DNA of 41,353 nt from Phycisphaerales bacterium PN19_bin_20 (lineage in GTDB: Bacteria > Planctomycetota > Phycisphaerae > Phycisphaerales > UBA1924): assembly GCA_021173225.1 (NCBI GenBank), contig JAJOLK010000022.1, positions 1-41,353 of the forward strand, in the 5' to 3' direction. Below, piece after piece: positions 1-8,405 of the stretch; the first letter of the stretch is position 1, and the number at the start of each line of letters is the position of its first letter. Below the pieces are notes generated by a model. It had not been told where the DNA came from. It saw nothing but the letters and a program-made list of their open reading frames with translations, and searched no databases. Made by a program: the position numbers and the translations under genes.

Positions 1-466
1 CTAAGGGCCATCGCGGTCGCCTTAGAAAGCCTCGTTGGTGCCGTGGGGTCGAACGTCGATCCCGCGGGCGTGCTGTGGCCTTGGTGGGCGTAGACTGGGA
101 TCAGGATCGCTGCGGTTGCGAGCGCCGTTTCGCACGTCCATCAAGGTGGCAAACCACGAGCGCGAATATGCTGCCGTGGCGAAGCAACTTGCCAAGGCGG
201 GAAGCCGTGGACTTAGACCATGCTCCGAGCGAGCACGAGGGTCGGCCGACCTGCCGCCGTCAGCCAGAGGTCGCGCGTAAAGACGCGCGAGGGCTCGCTT
301 CGCACCCTGAAGCGCGATGATGGTCCTCTGATCAGAAGAGCGGGCTCCATCGCGCGGATCAACGGTTCAGATCCTGCCCACATTGCCGTTCAACGGTCGC
401 ACACATCGCGTGCAAACGACCCCGCAAGCGAACCCACGCCACGAATAAGATCGGTCCGCCTCATTG
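1..466. other. Left-edge region, no gene supported
   Basis: About 470 bases before the tRNA terminator. Several overlapping short open frames exist on the plus strand, but none resembles a known family, none has a Shine-Dalgarno site, and they overlap each other in different frames, as expected by chance in GC-rich DNA. I see no RNA gene, repeat array or integrase remnant here. A gene running in from the left edge cannot be excluded. Confidence 0.4.
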
Positions 467-496
467 AAAAAACCCTCCGATGTTCTCATCAAAGGG
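467..496 (-). terminator. Rho-independent terminator of the tRNA-Pro gene
   Basis: Read on the minus strand, a 10-bp stem (CCCTTTGATG with CATCGGAGGG, including two G-T pairs) closes an AGAA tetraloop and is followed at once by six T. It lies 17 bases beyond the 3' end of tRNA-Pro. Confidence 0.9.
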
Positions 497-512
497 CTTC
501 GTTCAGAAAAAA

Positions 513-586
513 TCGGGGTAACAGGATTTGAACCTGCGACCTTCTGACCCCCAGTCAGACGCGCTACCAAGCTGCGCTATACCCCG
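513..586 (-). tRNA. tRNA-Pro (anticodon GGG)
   Basis: On the minus strand a 74-nt cloverleaf is readable. The acceptor stem is CGGGGTA paired with TACCCCG, followed by discriminator A. The anticodon stem is TCTGA/TCAGA around loop CTGGGGG, giving anticodon GGG, which decodes proline CCC and CCU. The T arm contains GGTTCGAATCC. CCA is not encoded. A -10-like TATACT lies upstream and an intrinsic terminator follows, so it is probably transcribed alone. Confidence 0.96.
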
Positions 587-619
587 GGCATTCCGGACGC
601 TTTCGCGCTCGGAGGGCGA

Positions 620-625
620 AGTATA
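620..625 (-). promoter_or_regulatory. Probable -10 element of tRNA-Pro
   Basis: TATACT on the minus strand ends 33 nt before the mature 5' end of tRNA-Pro. No good -35 hexamer is visible at 16-18 bp upstream, so the call rests on the -10 match and position. Confidence 0.45.
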
Positions 626-714
626 GCCCGCCGCTGCACCTGAGGGTTCTGCTTCTCGGACCCCTTTCGCCTGCCCCACCCCGCCTGACCCATCCCGCCG
701 ACCCCCGCCGCCGC

Positions 715-2220
715 TCACGGCTGCTCGGGAAGATCAATCACCGGCTTGCGCTTACCCGGCCCAGGCACCACCTCCGGCCCCCCACCTTCTTCCGGCGCCT
801 GCGGCCCGCCCGGGACATTCTCCGCGCCCCGAACCCCGTCCCTGCGCACCAGTTCCGCGACCATCGCGTCGATCTTGCCAATCTCGGCCGTCAACTGCCT
901 GATCGCATCGCCCGCCAAGCGACGACGGTCAGGGTCCGTCCACTGATCACGCTGAATCATCCGCTCGGTCACCGACTGGCCCTGATACATCTGCCGTACC
1001 GACCGAAGCATCGCCAGCCGCTCCGCCACTGGCGCAGTGAGGTCTATAAAGTTCTGCAGCGGCAACACCGGCGCTGGTCCCAGCACCATCCGCGCCCCGC
1101 CTATGGCCACGCCACCAGGCCCAATGTTGACAATCATCCCGCCCTGCATCACCGCCCCGCCCGGCACCATGCCCACCTGCCGACGCATCGCGGCCCCACC
1201 CAAGCCCGCACCCGCACCTCGGCCTTGTCCCTGACCCACGTTTTCAAACACCTCCGTCAGCCGCCGCCCGCCCCGCGGCACACCGCCAGCCACCAGCGAT
1301 GCCCGCTGGCCCGACATCGCCAGCGCCACCGCGTTGCCGTCCGCCGTCAGCGCGTCGCTCCCGTCACCAAACTGATCGCCGCGCGGGCCCCGCACCGGCT
1401 CGGGCTGTGTCGGCGCCAGCTCAGGGCGCAGACGCCCAAGCCGCATCCGCCACGCCTGACGCATCTCGGTCTCGCTGATCAACACGCCTTGGCCCAGGTC
1501 AACAAACGAGCCCAGCGGCACGCGCAGTTCAACACGCCTGCCACGGCGGTCAACATCCAGCAACGCCGAGCTACCCGGATCGTGCGCGATGATCATGGGG
1601 CGGATGTTGCCCAACCCGGAAAACCCGTTGAAGTCGTTGCGCTCCGCCCGCACCGCCACGCCGTCGATCGAGATAATCCGGTCGTCGGGCTGAAGCAGGC
1701 CAAAGGCCGGGAACCCAGGCGTCACACCCTGCACCACACCCACGTCGCCAAACTGCACGCCCATTGCGCCCCGCGGCTCGCTGCTAAACCGCGCATACGC
1801 GTGCCCGCTCAGCCGCAGTACCTGCTCCACACTTAGGCCGGGGCGTTTGAGCACGGCCTCGACATCACGGAGCTTCACGTCCGTCATCGAGAGCTCTTGG
1901 TCCGCCGCCTCACGTGCAACCGGATCCTCAGACGCCAGCTTGGTTACCAGCTCATCGAGTTTCGCCGAGAGTGGCGCCTTCGCGTCCAAAGCCGCGGCCG
2001 CCATCGGGGCCAGCACCGCCTCAGCTTTAGGCCTTTGCTTTTCCGGCGCAAGCTCAGGCACCGGCCCAAGCTCAGGCACGGGCGTAATCCCGGGCACCGG
2101 GGGCACCTGCGCCCACGCGCCGCTCACGGGCAACGCTGCGCCGAGCAAACCGGCACCTACAGCCCAGCAGAGCTTCCGTCCCGCGTTGGCCCGGCTGATA
2201 CTCGCCGCCGCGTGTTCCAT
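715..2220 (-). CDS. Secreted PDZ-domain protein
   Basis: 501 residues starting at ATG 2220. An N-terminal signal peptide (about residues 1-38) ends near GAWAQ, so the protein is probably exported to the periplasm or cell surface. A Pro/Glu-rich stretch follows, then a helical part, then a PDZ domain at about residues 152-237 with the carboxylate-loop region and the typical LLQPDDRIISIDG signature. The C-terminal half is Gly/Arg-rich and low in complexity, with no protease domain, so it looks like a binding or scaffold protein and not an HtrA-type enzyme. An in-frame GTG at 2247 is possible, but TACGAT ends 6 nt before ATG 2220, consistent with a leaderless start there. It diverges from tetR. 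Confidence 0.8.
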   Translation of the reverse strand: MEHAAASISRANAGRKLCWAVGAGLLGAALPVSGAWAQVPPVPGITPVPELGPVPELAPEKQRPKAEAVLAPMAAAALDAKAPLSAKLDELVTKLASEDPVAREAADQELSMTDVKLRDVEAVLKRPGLSVEQVLRLSGHAYARFSSEPRGAMGVQFGDVGVVQGVTPGFPAFGLLQPDDRIISIDGVAVRAERNDFNGFSGLGNIRPMIIAHDPGSSALLDVDRRGRRVELRVPLGSFVDLGQGVLISETEMRQAWRMRLGRLRPELAPTQPEPVRGPRGDQFGDGSDALTADGNAVALAMSGQRASLVAGGVPRGGRRLTEVFENVGQGQGRGAGAGLGGAAMRRQVGMVPGGAVMQGGMIVNIGPGGVAIGGARMVLGPAPVLPLQNFIDLTAPVAERLAMLRSVRQMYQGQSVTERMIQRDQWTDPDRRRLAGDAIRQLTAEIGKIDAMVAELVRRDGVRGAENVPGGPQAPEEGGGPEVVPGPGKRKPVIDLPEQP

Positions 2221-2226
2221 ACTCAC

Positions 2227-2232
2227 ATCGTA
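2227..2232 (-). promoter_or_regulatory. -10-like TACGAT, putative leaderless start of the PDZ gene
   Basis: TACGAT lies 6 nt before ATG 2220 on the minus strand, with TTGAGT 13 nt further upstream. No Shine-Dalgarno is present. Confidence 0.45.
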
Positions 2233-2292
2233 CCCATAGCCGAACACTCAACGACCTCGACGCTCATGCTCGACATCTCGGTTGGCGACCAC

Positions 2293-2298
2293 TAACAT
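2293..2298 (+). promoter_or_regulatory. -10-like TAACAT, putative leaderless start of tetR
   Basis: TAACAT ends 7 nt before GTG 2306. This supports GTG 2306 over the in-frame TTG at 2282 as the start. Confidence 0.4.
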
Positions 2299-2305
2299 CA
2301 GGCCC

Positions 2306-2908
2306 GTGGCACGCCTCCCAGCCAACCAGCGCCGCGCACAACTGCTCGACACCGCCGCCGAGGTCTTTGCCGTCCGTGGCTACAGCGGCGCAACCACCGC
2401 CGAGCTGGCCGAGGCCGCCGGCGTCAGCGAGCCGATCATCTACCGCCACTTCAAGAGCAAGAAGGACCTCTTCATCGCCCTGGTCGAGCAGACCGGGCAA
2501 GAAACGATCCAGGCCTGGCAGGCCGAGCTGGCCCAGACCACCGACCCCGCCGACCGCCTCGCGCGCCTGATCCGCGCGAACCCGATGCTGGTTGACCCGG
2601 GCCGCGTCCGCTACCGCGTCATCGTCGCCGCCATGACCGAGACCAACGAGCCCGAGGTCCGCGCCGCGCTGACCGACCACCTCGGCAAACTGCACGCCTT
2701 CATCGCCGGGCAGGTCCAGCGCGCGCAAGACGCCGGCGTAGTTTCCAAACGCTTCAGCGCCGAGCTGACCGGTTGGGTCCTGGTCCAGGTCGCCATCGGC
2801 TTTGGCGCGCTGACCGCTCTGGGCCTGACCAGCCACGGGCATGATCAAGGTGGCATCACCGTGGACGACGTCATCACCGCCGTCATGCTCGGCAACAAAA
2901 AAAACTGA
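2306..2908 (+). CDS. TetR-family transcriptional regulator
   Basis: 200 residues. The N-terminal DNA-binding domain (about residues 5-52) has the classic TetR layout: helix 1 with LLDTAAEVFAVRGY, a helix-turn-helix reading TTAELAEAAGVSEPIIYRHF, then KSKKDLF. The remaining residues are an all-helical ligand or dimerisation domain with no recognisable specificity. GTG 2306 is preferred because it gives the usual short tail before helix 1 and a -10-like hexamer sits 7 nt upstream. TTG 2282 would add eight residues. The ABC ATPase gene starts 69 bases downstream on the same strand, so this repressor may control that transporter. It diverges from the PDZ gene, and the short gap between them is a likely operator. 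Confidence 0.9.
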   Translation: MARLPANQRRAQLLDTAAEVFAVRGYSGATTAELAEAAGVSEPIIYRHFKSKKDLFIALVEQTGQETIQAWQAELAQTTDPADRLARLIRANPMLVDPGRVRYRVIVAAMTETNEPEVRAALTDHLGKLHAFIAGQVQRAQDAGVVSKRFSAELTGWVLVQVAIGFGALTALGLTSHGHDQGGITVDDVITAVMLGNKKN

Positions 2909-2977
2909 TATTCCCCGCCACCACCCTCATCACCGCCACCACCAACCCCACTCCCGCCACCACCCCCCACGCGCACC

Positions 2978-3850
2978 ATGCCCACCATTGACAGCGAGCT
3001 CGGCCTGATCAAGCAGCCCGCACCCGCGGCACCTGAGATCGTCGTCACCGGGCTCACCAAATCCTTCAACAGCCGCCCCGTCCTCCGCGGGCTCAATGTC
3101 ACCATCAACCGCGCCGAGATCGTCGCCATCGTCGGGCACTCAGGCTGCGGCAAGACCGTCTTTCTCGACCACATGACCGGGCTCATGCAGCCCGACCACG
3201 GCTCGATCCGCGTCGCCGACCACTCACGCCCCGACCGTGCCATGATCGAGCTGGTCGGGCTCGACCACGACCACCTCGACCAGATCCGCCTGCACTGGGC
3301 CATCGTCTTCCAGCACAACGCCCTGTTCACCGGCACCGTCTACGAGAACTGCGCCCTGTGGCTGCGCGAGCACACCACGCTGCTGGAACGCAAGATCAAG
3401 CAGCGCGTCCGCGAGGCGCTCTCCGCGGTCCGTCTCGACCCCGACGAGGTCATGACCAAGCCCCGCGAGGCCCTCAGCGGCGGCATGGCCAAGCGCGTCG
3501 CCATCGCACGCGCCATCGCTCCTGACCCGGGCGTCATCTTCTACGACGAGCCCACCACCGGCCTCGACCCGGTCGTCTCGGGCCACATCCACGAGCTGAT
3601 CTTCAACACCCACAACCGCCCCAGGGCCGTGGGGGCCGTGGGGGCCGTGGGGGACGCCACCGCCCGCACCACCGTGATGATCACCCACGACCGCGAGCTG
3701 CTCCGCCGCATCAGCCCCCGCGTCATCATGCTCGACGGCGGCATCATCGTCTTTGACGGGCCGTACGAACGCTTCCTCTACGCCGACGTCCCCGCCGCCC
3801 GCCTCTACCTGGAGCACATGCCGGTGCTGCACGACCGCCCGCCCGACTAG
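2978..3850 (+). CDS. ABC transporter ATPase, MlaF-like
   Basis: 290 residues. Walker A GHSGCGKT is at 53-60, the Q-loop is in VFQHNALF near 112, the signature LSGGM at 166-170, Walker B VIFYDE at 186-191, the D-loop GLDP at 195-198 and the switch His at 237. The stretch LSGGMAKRVAIARAI with IFYDEPTTGLDP is typical of MlaF/Ttg2A ATPases that power retrograde phospholipid transport. No MlaE permease or MlaD MCE protein is adjacent, so it is an orphan here; the next gene is a membrane protein that does not resemble MlaE. An unusual AVGAVGAVG insertion at about 217-225, between D-loop and switch His, is encoded by a perfect 9-bp tandem repeat. It follows tetR by 69 bases. Confidence 0.88.
   Translation: MPTIDSELGLIKQPAPAAPEIVVTGLTKSFNSRPVLRGLNVTINRAEIVAIVGHSGCGKTVFLDHMTGLMQPDHGSIRVADHSRPDRAMIELVGLDHDHLDQIRLHWAIVFQHNALFTGTVYENCALWLREHTTLLERKIKQRVREALSAVRLDPDEVMTKPREALSGGMAKRVAIARAIAPDPGVIFYDEPTTGLDPVVSGHIHELIFNTHNRPRAVGAVGAVGDATARTTVMITHDRELLRRISPRVIMLDGGIIVFDGPYERFLYADVPAARLYLEHMPVLHDRPPD
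3624..3650 (+). repeat. Three perfect copies of a 9-bp repeat inside the ABC ATPase gene
   Basis: GGGCCGTGG is repeated three times in tandem, encoding AVGAVGAVG. The same unit occurs three times at 10952-10978 in the unrelated dockerin-tailed gene. Confidence 0.95.
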
Positions 3851-3894
3851 CCCGCCCGACTAGCCCGCGTGATGGGGCCCGCGTGATGGGGCCC
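3841..3894 (+). repeat. Two adjacent short tandem duplications after the ABC ATPase gene
   Basis: A 13-bp unit GCCCGACTAGCCC is duplicated (the first copy contains the stop codon of the ATPase gene), followed at once by a 14-bp unit GCGTGATGGGGCCC, also duplicated. The array lies between the ATPase stop and the next start codon. Confidence 0.9.
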
Positions 3895-3941
3895 GCGTTG
3901 TGGTGGGGGGGGCCGATGCCAGTTGCGCCGCGCCCCACGGC

Positions 3942-3947
3942 TACGCT
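3942..3947 (+). promoter_or_regulatory. -10-like TACGCT, putative leaderless start
   Basis: TACGCT ends 7 nt before ATG 3955. TTGCGC lies 13 nt further upstream (3923-3928). The same TTGCGC-N13-TACNCT-N7-ATG layout precedes folE2. Confidence 0.45.
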
Positions 3948-3954
3948 CTCACCC

Positions 3955-4809
3955 ATGCGCGACTCGCTGATCTCCTACGCCCTCGGCGCCCTGGCCCTGC
4001 TGCTGGCTGGCCCGGTCGCTTGGCTGCTGACCAGCGGGATCGTCGACGCCTCGGGCGGCCACGGGACAACACTCCTGCACGCCTCCGCTGTCGCCCCGGC
4101 ACTGCTGCGAGGCCTCGCTGCCATCGCTATCGCCGCCGCCGTCGGAACCCTTACCGCTCGCCTCAGCGGCCTGCGCGGGGGCCTTTGGAACGCCGGCGTC
4201 GTGCTCGCGTGGGCCGCCTCGGGCCTTGGCACCGTTGACCAAGTTTTGCGGGCCCGCGAGAGCGCCGACGGGCTTTTGACCACCCTGGCCATCGAGGCCG
4301 CCATCCTTGCGATCCCCATCACCCTCACGGCCTTCGCCTGCTGGCGGCTCAGCAAAGAGCAACATCCCCAACAAGAGTCCTGGACCGACCTGCCGGGCAC
4401 CGGCAAGGCCACCGCGGTTGTGCTGGGCGTCATCGCCTCTGCCGTCGCCACCGGCGTCGTCGCTCACCTGGCGATGATCAACAACCTCAAGGGCCAGGCT
4501 ATCGGTGCCTCGGCGCTGGGCGCGCTCACCGGCGCGGTGGTGGTTGCGCTGCTCGCTCCGCGCGCACCGGCTTGGTGCGCTGTCGGCGGCGCGATGCTCG
4601 CGGGCGCACTCGGGCCAGTGGCCGCCCAGTTCATCACGCCCCAGGGGCAAGTCAGCGCCGCCATCCACGCCTGGCAGCTGCTCGGGCCAGCTCGCATCAC
4701 CGCGATGGACTTTGCCGCCGGCTCGCTCATGGGTGCGCCCATCGGTCTGTGGATCGCCGGGGGCCTGCTTGAGCGTAGATCAACCACCGAGGCCCGCCTC
4801 GCGGGCTGA
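3955..4809 (+). CDS. Multi-pass membrane protein of unknown function
   Basis: 284 residues, dominated by Ala/Leu/Gly-rich hydrophobic segments. Roughly seven or eight can be counted, starting immediately after the first few residues (LISYALGALALLLAG) and ending in PIGLWIAGGLLE. The polar loop around KEQHPQQESWTDLPG separates the two halves. I do not recognise the family; it lacks MlaE permease features despite following an MlaF-like ATPase. ATG 3955 is chosen because a -10-like TACGCT sits 7 nt upstream and the hydrophobic segment starts directly. An upstream in-frame ATG at 3883 lies inside a tandem repeat and is unlikely. It precedes folE2 by 32 bases. Confidence 0.75.
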   Translation: MRDSLISYALGALALLLAGPVAWLLTSGIVDASGGHGTTLLHASAVAPALLRGLAAIAIAAAVGTLTARLSGLRGGLWNAGVVLAWAASGLGTVDQVLRARESADGLLTTLAIEAAILAIPITLTAFACWRLSKEQHPQQESWTDLPGTGKATAVVLGVIASAVATGVVAHLAMINNLKGQAIGASALGALTGAVVVALLAPRAPAWCAVGGAMLAGALGPVAAQFITPQGQVSAAIHAWQLLGPARITAMDFAAGSLMGAPIGLWIAGGLLERRSTTEARLAG

Positions 4810-4828
4810 TTGCGCAGCTCCCAACTCC

Positions 4829-4834
4829 TACACT
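4829..4834 (+). promoter_or_regulatory. -10-like TACACT, putative leaderless start of folE2
   Basis: TACACT ends 7 nt before ATG 4842. TTGCGC lies 13 nt upstream of it (4810-4815). No Shine-Dalgarno is seen. This favours ATG 4842 over ATG 4965. Confidence 0.45.
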
Positions 4835-4841
4835 TTCGCCC

Positions 4842-5891
4842 ATGACCAGCCCCCACGCCCCCACCCCCACCACCACGCCGCGCCCCCCCACCGCCGCCAC
4901 GACCACGACCGCTACAACTACCACCGCCTCCCCCACCCCCACCACCACCACCACCGCCGCCCCGATGCCTGACGTTCAGGGCAAGCCCGACGCCCGCAAC
5001 GTTGCAATCGACAAGGTCGGGGTCAAAGCGGTTACGTACCCGATCCGCCTGCGCATCCCGGGCGCCAGCGATCTGGCCCGCCCCGATCAGCCTGGACGCC
5101 CCGGCCAATCCGCTGTCGCTAGCGCGCTGGGCGGGCCCAGCGAGCAGACCACCGTCGCCAACATCAACATGTACGTCGCCCTGCCCGCCACCCAAAAAGG
5201 CACGCACATGAGCCGGTTTTTGGAGGTCCTCAACGAGCAGACCGCCGCGGGCGTCCCCGCCATCAGCCCGCAAGACCTCCCCGAGATGACCCGCGCCATC
5301 GCGCGCCGCCTGCACGCGCCCTTCGCCCACTTCTCCGCCGAGTTTGTCTACTTCATCCGCAAGGCCGCCCCCGTCACCGGCATGTTCGGGCTCATGGACT
5401 ACCGCGCCAGCTTCGCCTGCACCGCCGAGGCCGACGAGCGTGGCAGCGTCGATCTGGTCATGGGCCTGCGTGCCCCGGCCACCAGCCTCTGCCCCTGCAG
5501 CAAGGAGATCTCCGCCTACGGCGCGCACAACCAGCGCTGCGAGATCGAGGCCCGCGTCCGCACCTGGTCCGGCCCGCACGGCACTCTGCCGCCCGGCGCC
5601 GAGCCCGGGTTCTTGTGGATCGAGCAGCTCGCGTCGATGCTCGAATCGGCCGCCTCCGCGCAGGTCTACAGCGTGCTCAAACGCCCCGACGAAAAGTTCG
5701 TCACCGAGGCCGCCTACGACAACCCAAAGTTCGTCGAAGACATCATCCGCGACCTGGCCCTGGCCATGCAGCGCGAACCACGCGTAGGGTGGTACGAAAT
5801 CAGCAGCGAGAACTTCGAGAGCATCCACAGCCACAACGCCTACGCGCGCATCACCCGCGCCAAAGACGGCTGGACCGGCCCGACCTCCTGA
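4842..5891 (+). CDS. folE2: GTP cyclohydrolase I type 2 (FolE2/COG1469)
   Basis: 349 residues from ATG 4842. FolE2 converts GTP to 7,8-dihydroneopterin triphosphate, the first step of folate synthesis and, in many bacteria, of queuosine synthesis. Family landmarks are AIDKVGVKAVTYPIRLRI near 55-72, KGTHMSRFLEVL near 119-130, SLCPCSKEIS with the metal-binding Cys pair at 217 and 219, GAHNQRCEI, and the C-terminal NFESIHSHNAYA. The first 41 residues are almost only Thr, Pro and Ala, encoded by ACC/CCC-rich microsatellite DNA. The canonical FolE2 start would be MPDVQ at 4965. The -10-like hexamer before 4842 suggests the extension is translated. A second non-conserved insert lies at about 74-104. 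Its neighbours are envelope genes, so no pathway partner is seen. Confidence 0.93.
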   Translation: MTSPHAPTPTTTPRPPTAATTTTATTTTASPTPTTTTTAAPMPDVQGKPDARNVAIDKVGVKAVTYPIRLRIPGASDLARPDQPGRPGQSAVASALGGPSEQTTVANINMYVALPATQKGTHMSRFLEVLNEQTAAGVPAISPQDLPEMTRAIARRLHAPFAHFSAEFVYFIRKAAPVTGMFGLMDYRASFACTAEADERGSVDLVMGLRAPATSLCPCSKEISAYGAHNQRCEIEARVRTWSGPHGTLPPGAEPGFLWIEQLASMLESAASAQVYSVLKRPDEKFVTEAAYDNPKFVEDIIRDLALAMQREPRVGWYEISSENFESIHSHNAYARITRAKDGWTGPTS

Positions 5892-5963
5892 ACCCCTGCT
5901 CCTGCGCCGTCCCACCCCCACCCCCATTCCCGCCACTCAAGCCCACGGCCCCCAACGCTCGAT

Positions 5964-8405
5964 ATGCTTGGTCGTTCCCGACAACCCACGGGGCCAAAAG
6001 TGGCACGCGCACGCAGCAAACCAGTGCTTAAAGGGCCCCGCGGCGCTGGAGGGCCCCGAGGCCAAGCCGACGCGCGCGGCGCAGCGCTGGGCATGTTCCA
6101 CAAACGCTTGCTGATCCTCGCCGCGCTCTTCGCCGCCGGTGCCGCCGTGCCCATCGCCCGCACGCTGGACCTCACGCTCCGCCGCGGGCCCGAGCTGCGC
6201 GACCGGGCCGAGGCCCAGCTCACCGACCGCCGCCTGATCAACACCACCCGCGGCAAGGTCACTGACCGCAAGGGCGTGGTCCTCGCCGCCGACCAGCCCA
6301 GCTTTGACCTGGAGGTTGACTACGCGCTCATCAGCGGGCAGTGGGCCTTCACGCAAGCCGCGCGGGCCGCCCGCACCGCGCACCGGGCGCGCTGGTCCGA
6401 GCTCAGCCCGGTCTTGCGTGAGCGCCTCGTGCAAGAGTTCCTGCCCGCACAGCAGCAGCGCCTTGACGCCGCCTGGACCGAGCTGGCCCGCCTCACCGGC
6501 GTCTCGCCCGCTGAGCTCGAGCAACGCCGCGGCGCAATCGTCGAGCGCGTCTCGGGCCAGGCCGCCGCCGTCTGGGAGAGCAAACGCCGACAGCTGCAAG
6601 ACGCCCTCAACCGCGGCCGCGCACTCAGCAGCGAGCAAGACCCAACCGACGGCGTCCCGCTCGCACAGGTCCAGCGCCCCATCCGTGAGCAGCAGTCACC
6701 CCACGTCATCGTCCGCGCACTCGAAGAAGATCGGGCCTTCGCCTTCCCCTCGCCCCCCACCACCACCACCCCCACCACCGCAACCACAGACCCCGACGGC
6801 CCCGGCCCCCTGCTGACCGGCATGCGCCTGGTTGACGCCAAACGCCGCTGGTACCCCGGCGACGAAGTCCTCGTCCGCGTTGACCGCACGACCTTCCCGG
6901 GGCCAATCCGGGCCGACGATCAGATCGAGGTCCTCGTCAGTGGTGCCAGCACGCCGCTGGTTGGCTGGATGCGCGACCGGCTCTTCCGCGAAGACCTCCA
7001 GCGCCGACCCCTGCGCACGCAAGACCAGCAGGGCCGCCCAGCCACCGACCTCGCAGGCTACACCGAGGGCGACACCATCGGCTCCGCCGGCGTAGAGCTC
7101 TCCGCCGAGCAATCCCTCCGCGGCACGCGCGGCACCTTCAGCGAGCAGCTCGACACCGGCGCAACCCAGCGCACCGAGCCGCAGCAAGGCCGCGACGTCG
7201 CGCTCACCATCGACGCTCGACTCCAGGCCCGCATCGCCGCCCTGATGGACCCGCAGACCGGCCTGACCGTCGTGCAGCGCTGGCAGAACAACAAGGCCCA
7301 GCCCGAGGGCACGCGCCTGCACGCCGCCGCCGCCGTGCTCGAAGTCTCCACCGGCCAGATCCTCGCGCTGGTCAGCACGCCCGGCTTCACGCGTGAGCAG
7401 GTCCGGCGCGACCCGGCAAGCCTGATGGACGAGCAGCAGGGCCAGCCGCTGCTCAACCGCGCCATCGCCCGCGCCTACGCCCCGGGCTCGATCGTCAAGC
7501 CGCTGATCCTGTGCGCCGCCGCCAGCTACGCCGGCCCCACCACGTGGTCGCCCGCCGGCAGCGTCGCCTGCAACGGGCACCTCGACCCCGCCCGCGCCGA
7601 CCGCCTGCGCTGCTGGATCTTCAAGCAAGGCGGCACGACCCACTCCGCACAGTTCGGGCGCGAGCTGTTCGGCGATGAGGCCATCATGGTCTCATGCAAC
7701 ATCTTCTTCTACACCATGGGCCAGCGCCTCGGGCCAGAGGGCCTCACACGCCTCTTCACCTCGCTGGGTGTTGACGCCCCCGGCTCTACCAACACCGCGC
7801 TGCACTGGAAGCTCGGGCTCGGCCCGCAGTTTGACGGCAGCGTCGGCGGCATGGGCCGCCAGCAGCAGAAGCCCGCCATCACCAGCGCCGAGGCCATCCT
7901 CATGGGCATCGGCCAAGGCCCCATCGCCTGGACCCCACTGCACGCCGCCGACGCCTACGCCACCCTCGCGCGCGGCGGGGTCCGCCTCGTGCCCACCGTC
8001 CGCGCCAATGACCCCGCCCAGCGCGTTGACCTGCAGTGGAGCCCCGCCGCCGTCGCGCAGGCCATGCGCGGGCTCGCCATGGCCGTCAATGACCCGCGCG
8101 GCACAGGCCACCACCTCTCCTACACCACCTGGGACGGCATCCCCGTCAAAGAGCCCACCTTCAACATCCCCGGCGTCAGCATCTGGGGCAAGAGCGGCAC
8201 CGCCGACAGCGGCAAAGCCAGCGACGACAACCCCGAAGCTTCCCTTGACCACTCCTGGTTCGTCGTCCTGGTCGGGCCCGCAGGCAGCCAAGCACCCACC
8301 CACGCCGTCGCGCTGATAGTGGAGTACGGCGGCTCGGGCGGGCGCGTCGCCGGCCCCTTGGCCAACCAGCTTCTCTGGGCCCTGCGTGCTGAGGGCTACC
8401 TCTGA
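5964..8405 (+). CDS. mrdA: Penicillin-binding protein 2 (peptidoglycan transpeptidase)
   Basis: Up to 813 residues. One membrane segment (about 45-66), a PBP dimerisation region, and a transpeptidase domain with the three active-site motifs: SIVK (Ser509 nucleophile, Lys512), SCN (577-579) and KSGT (743-746). It crosslinks lateral-wall peptidoglycan together with RodA, whose gene overlaps its end, which is the classic elongasome pair. A Thr/Pro-rich linker, PPTTTTPTTATTDP (264-277), from simple-sequence DNA interrupts the non-catalytic part. The start is uncertain: ATG 5964, GTG 6000 and ATG 6093 (just before the membrane helix) are in frame and none has a Shine-Dalgarno. A basic cytoplasmic tail before the helix is plausible. 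Larger than typical PBP2 (about 630 residues). Confidence 0.93.
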   Translation: MLGRSRQPTGPKVARARSKPVLKGPRGAGGPRGQADARGAALGMFHKRLLILAALFAAGAAVPIARTLDLTLRRGPELRDRAEAQLTDRRLINTTRGKVTDRKGVVLAADQPSFDLEVDYALISGQWAFTQAARAARTAHRARWSELSPVLRERLVQEFLPAQQQRLDAAWTELARLTGVSPAELEQRRGAIVERVSGQAAAVWESKRRQLQDALNRGRALSSEQDPTDGVPLAQVQRPIREQQSPHVIVRALEEDRAFAFPSPPTTTTPTTATTDPDGPGPLLTGMRLVDAKRRWYPGDEVLVRVDRTTFPGPIRADDQIEVLVSGASTPLVGWMRDRLFREDLQRRPLRTQDQQGRPATDLAGYTEGDTIGSAGVELSAEQSLRGTRGTFSEQLDTGATQRTEPQQGRDVALTIDARLQARIAALMDPQTGLTVVQRWQNNKAQPEGTRLHAAAAVLEVSTGQILALVSTPGFTREQVRRDPASLMDEQQGQPLLNRAIARAYAPGSIVKPLILCAAASYAGPTTWSPAGSVACNGHLDPARADRLRCWIFKQGGTTHSAQFGRELFGDEAIMVSCNIFFYTMGQRLGPEGLTRLFTSLGVDAPGSTNTALHWKLGLGPQFDGSVGGMGRQQQKPAITSAEAILMGIGQGPIAWTPLHAADAYATLARGGVRLVPTVRANDPAQRVDLQWSPAAVAQAMRGLAMAVNDPRGTGHHLSYTTWDGIPVKEPTFNIPGVSIWGKSGTADSGKASDDNPEASLDHSWFVVLVGPAGSQAPTHAVALIVEYGGSGGRVAGPLANQLLWALRAEGYL

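Noticed and set aside
367..718. Short minus-strand open frames over the tRNA
   Set aside because: They translate the tRNA-Pro gene itself and its terminator.
3883..3954. Upstream ATG 3883 as start of the 284-residue membrane protein
   Set aside because: It lies within a duplicated 14-bp repeat and adds non-hydrophobic residues before the first helix; a -10-like hexamer points to ATG 3955.
4464..5936. 490-residue open frame on the minus strand
   Set aside because: Antisense to folE2 and the membrane protein gene; Gly/Ala/Arg-rich shadow with poly-Gly from the ACC repeats and no family resemblance.
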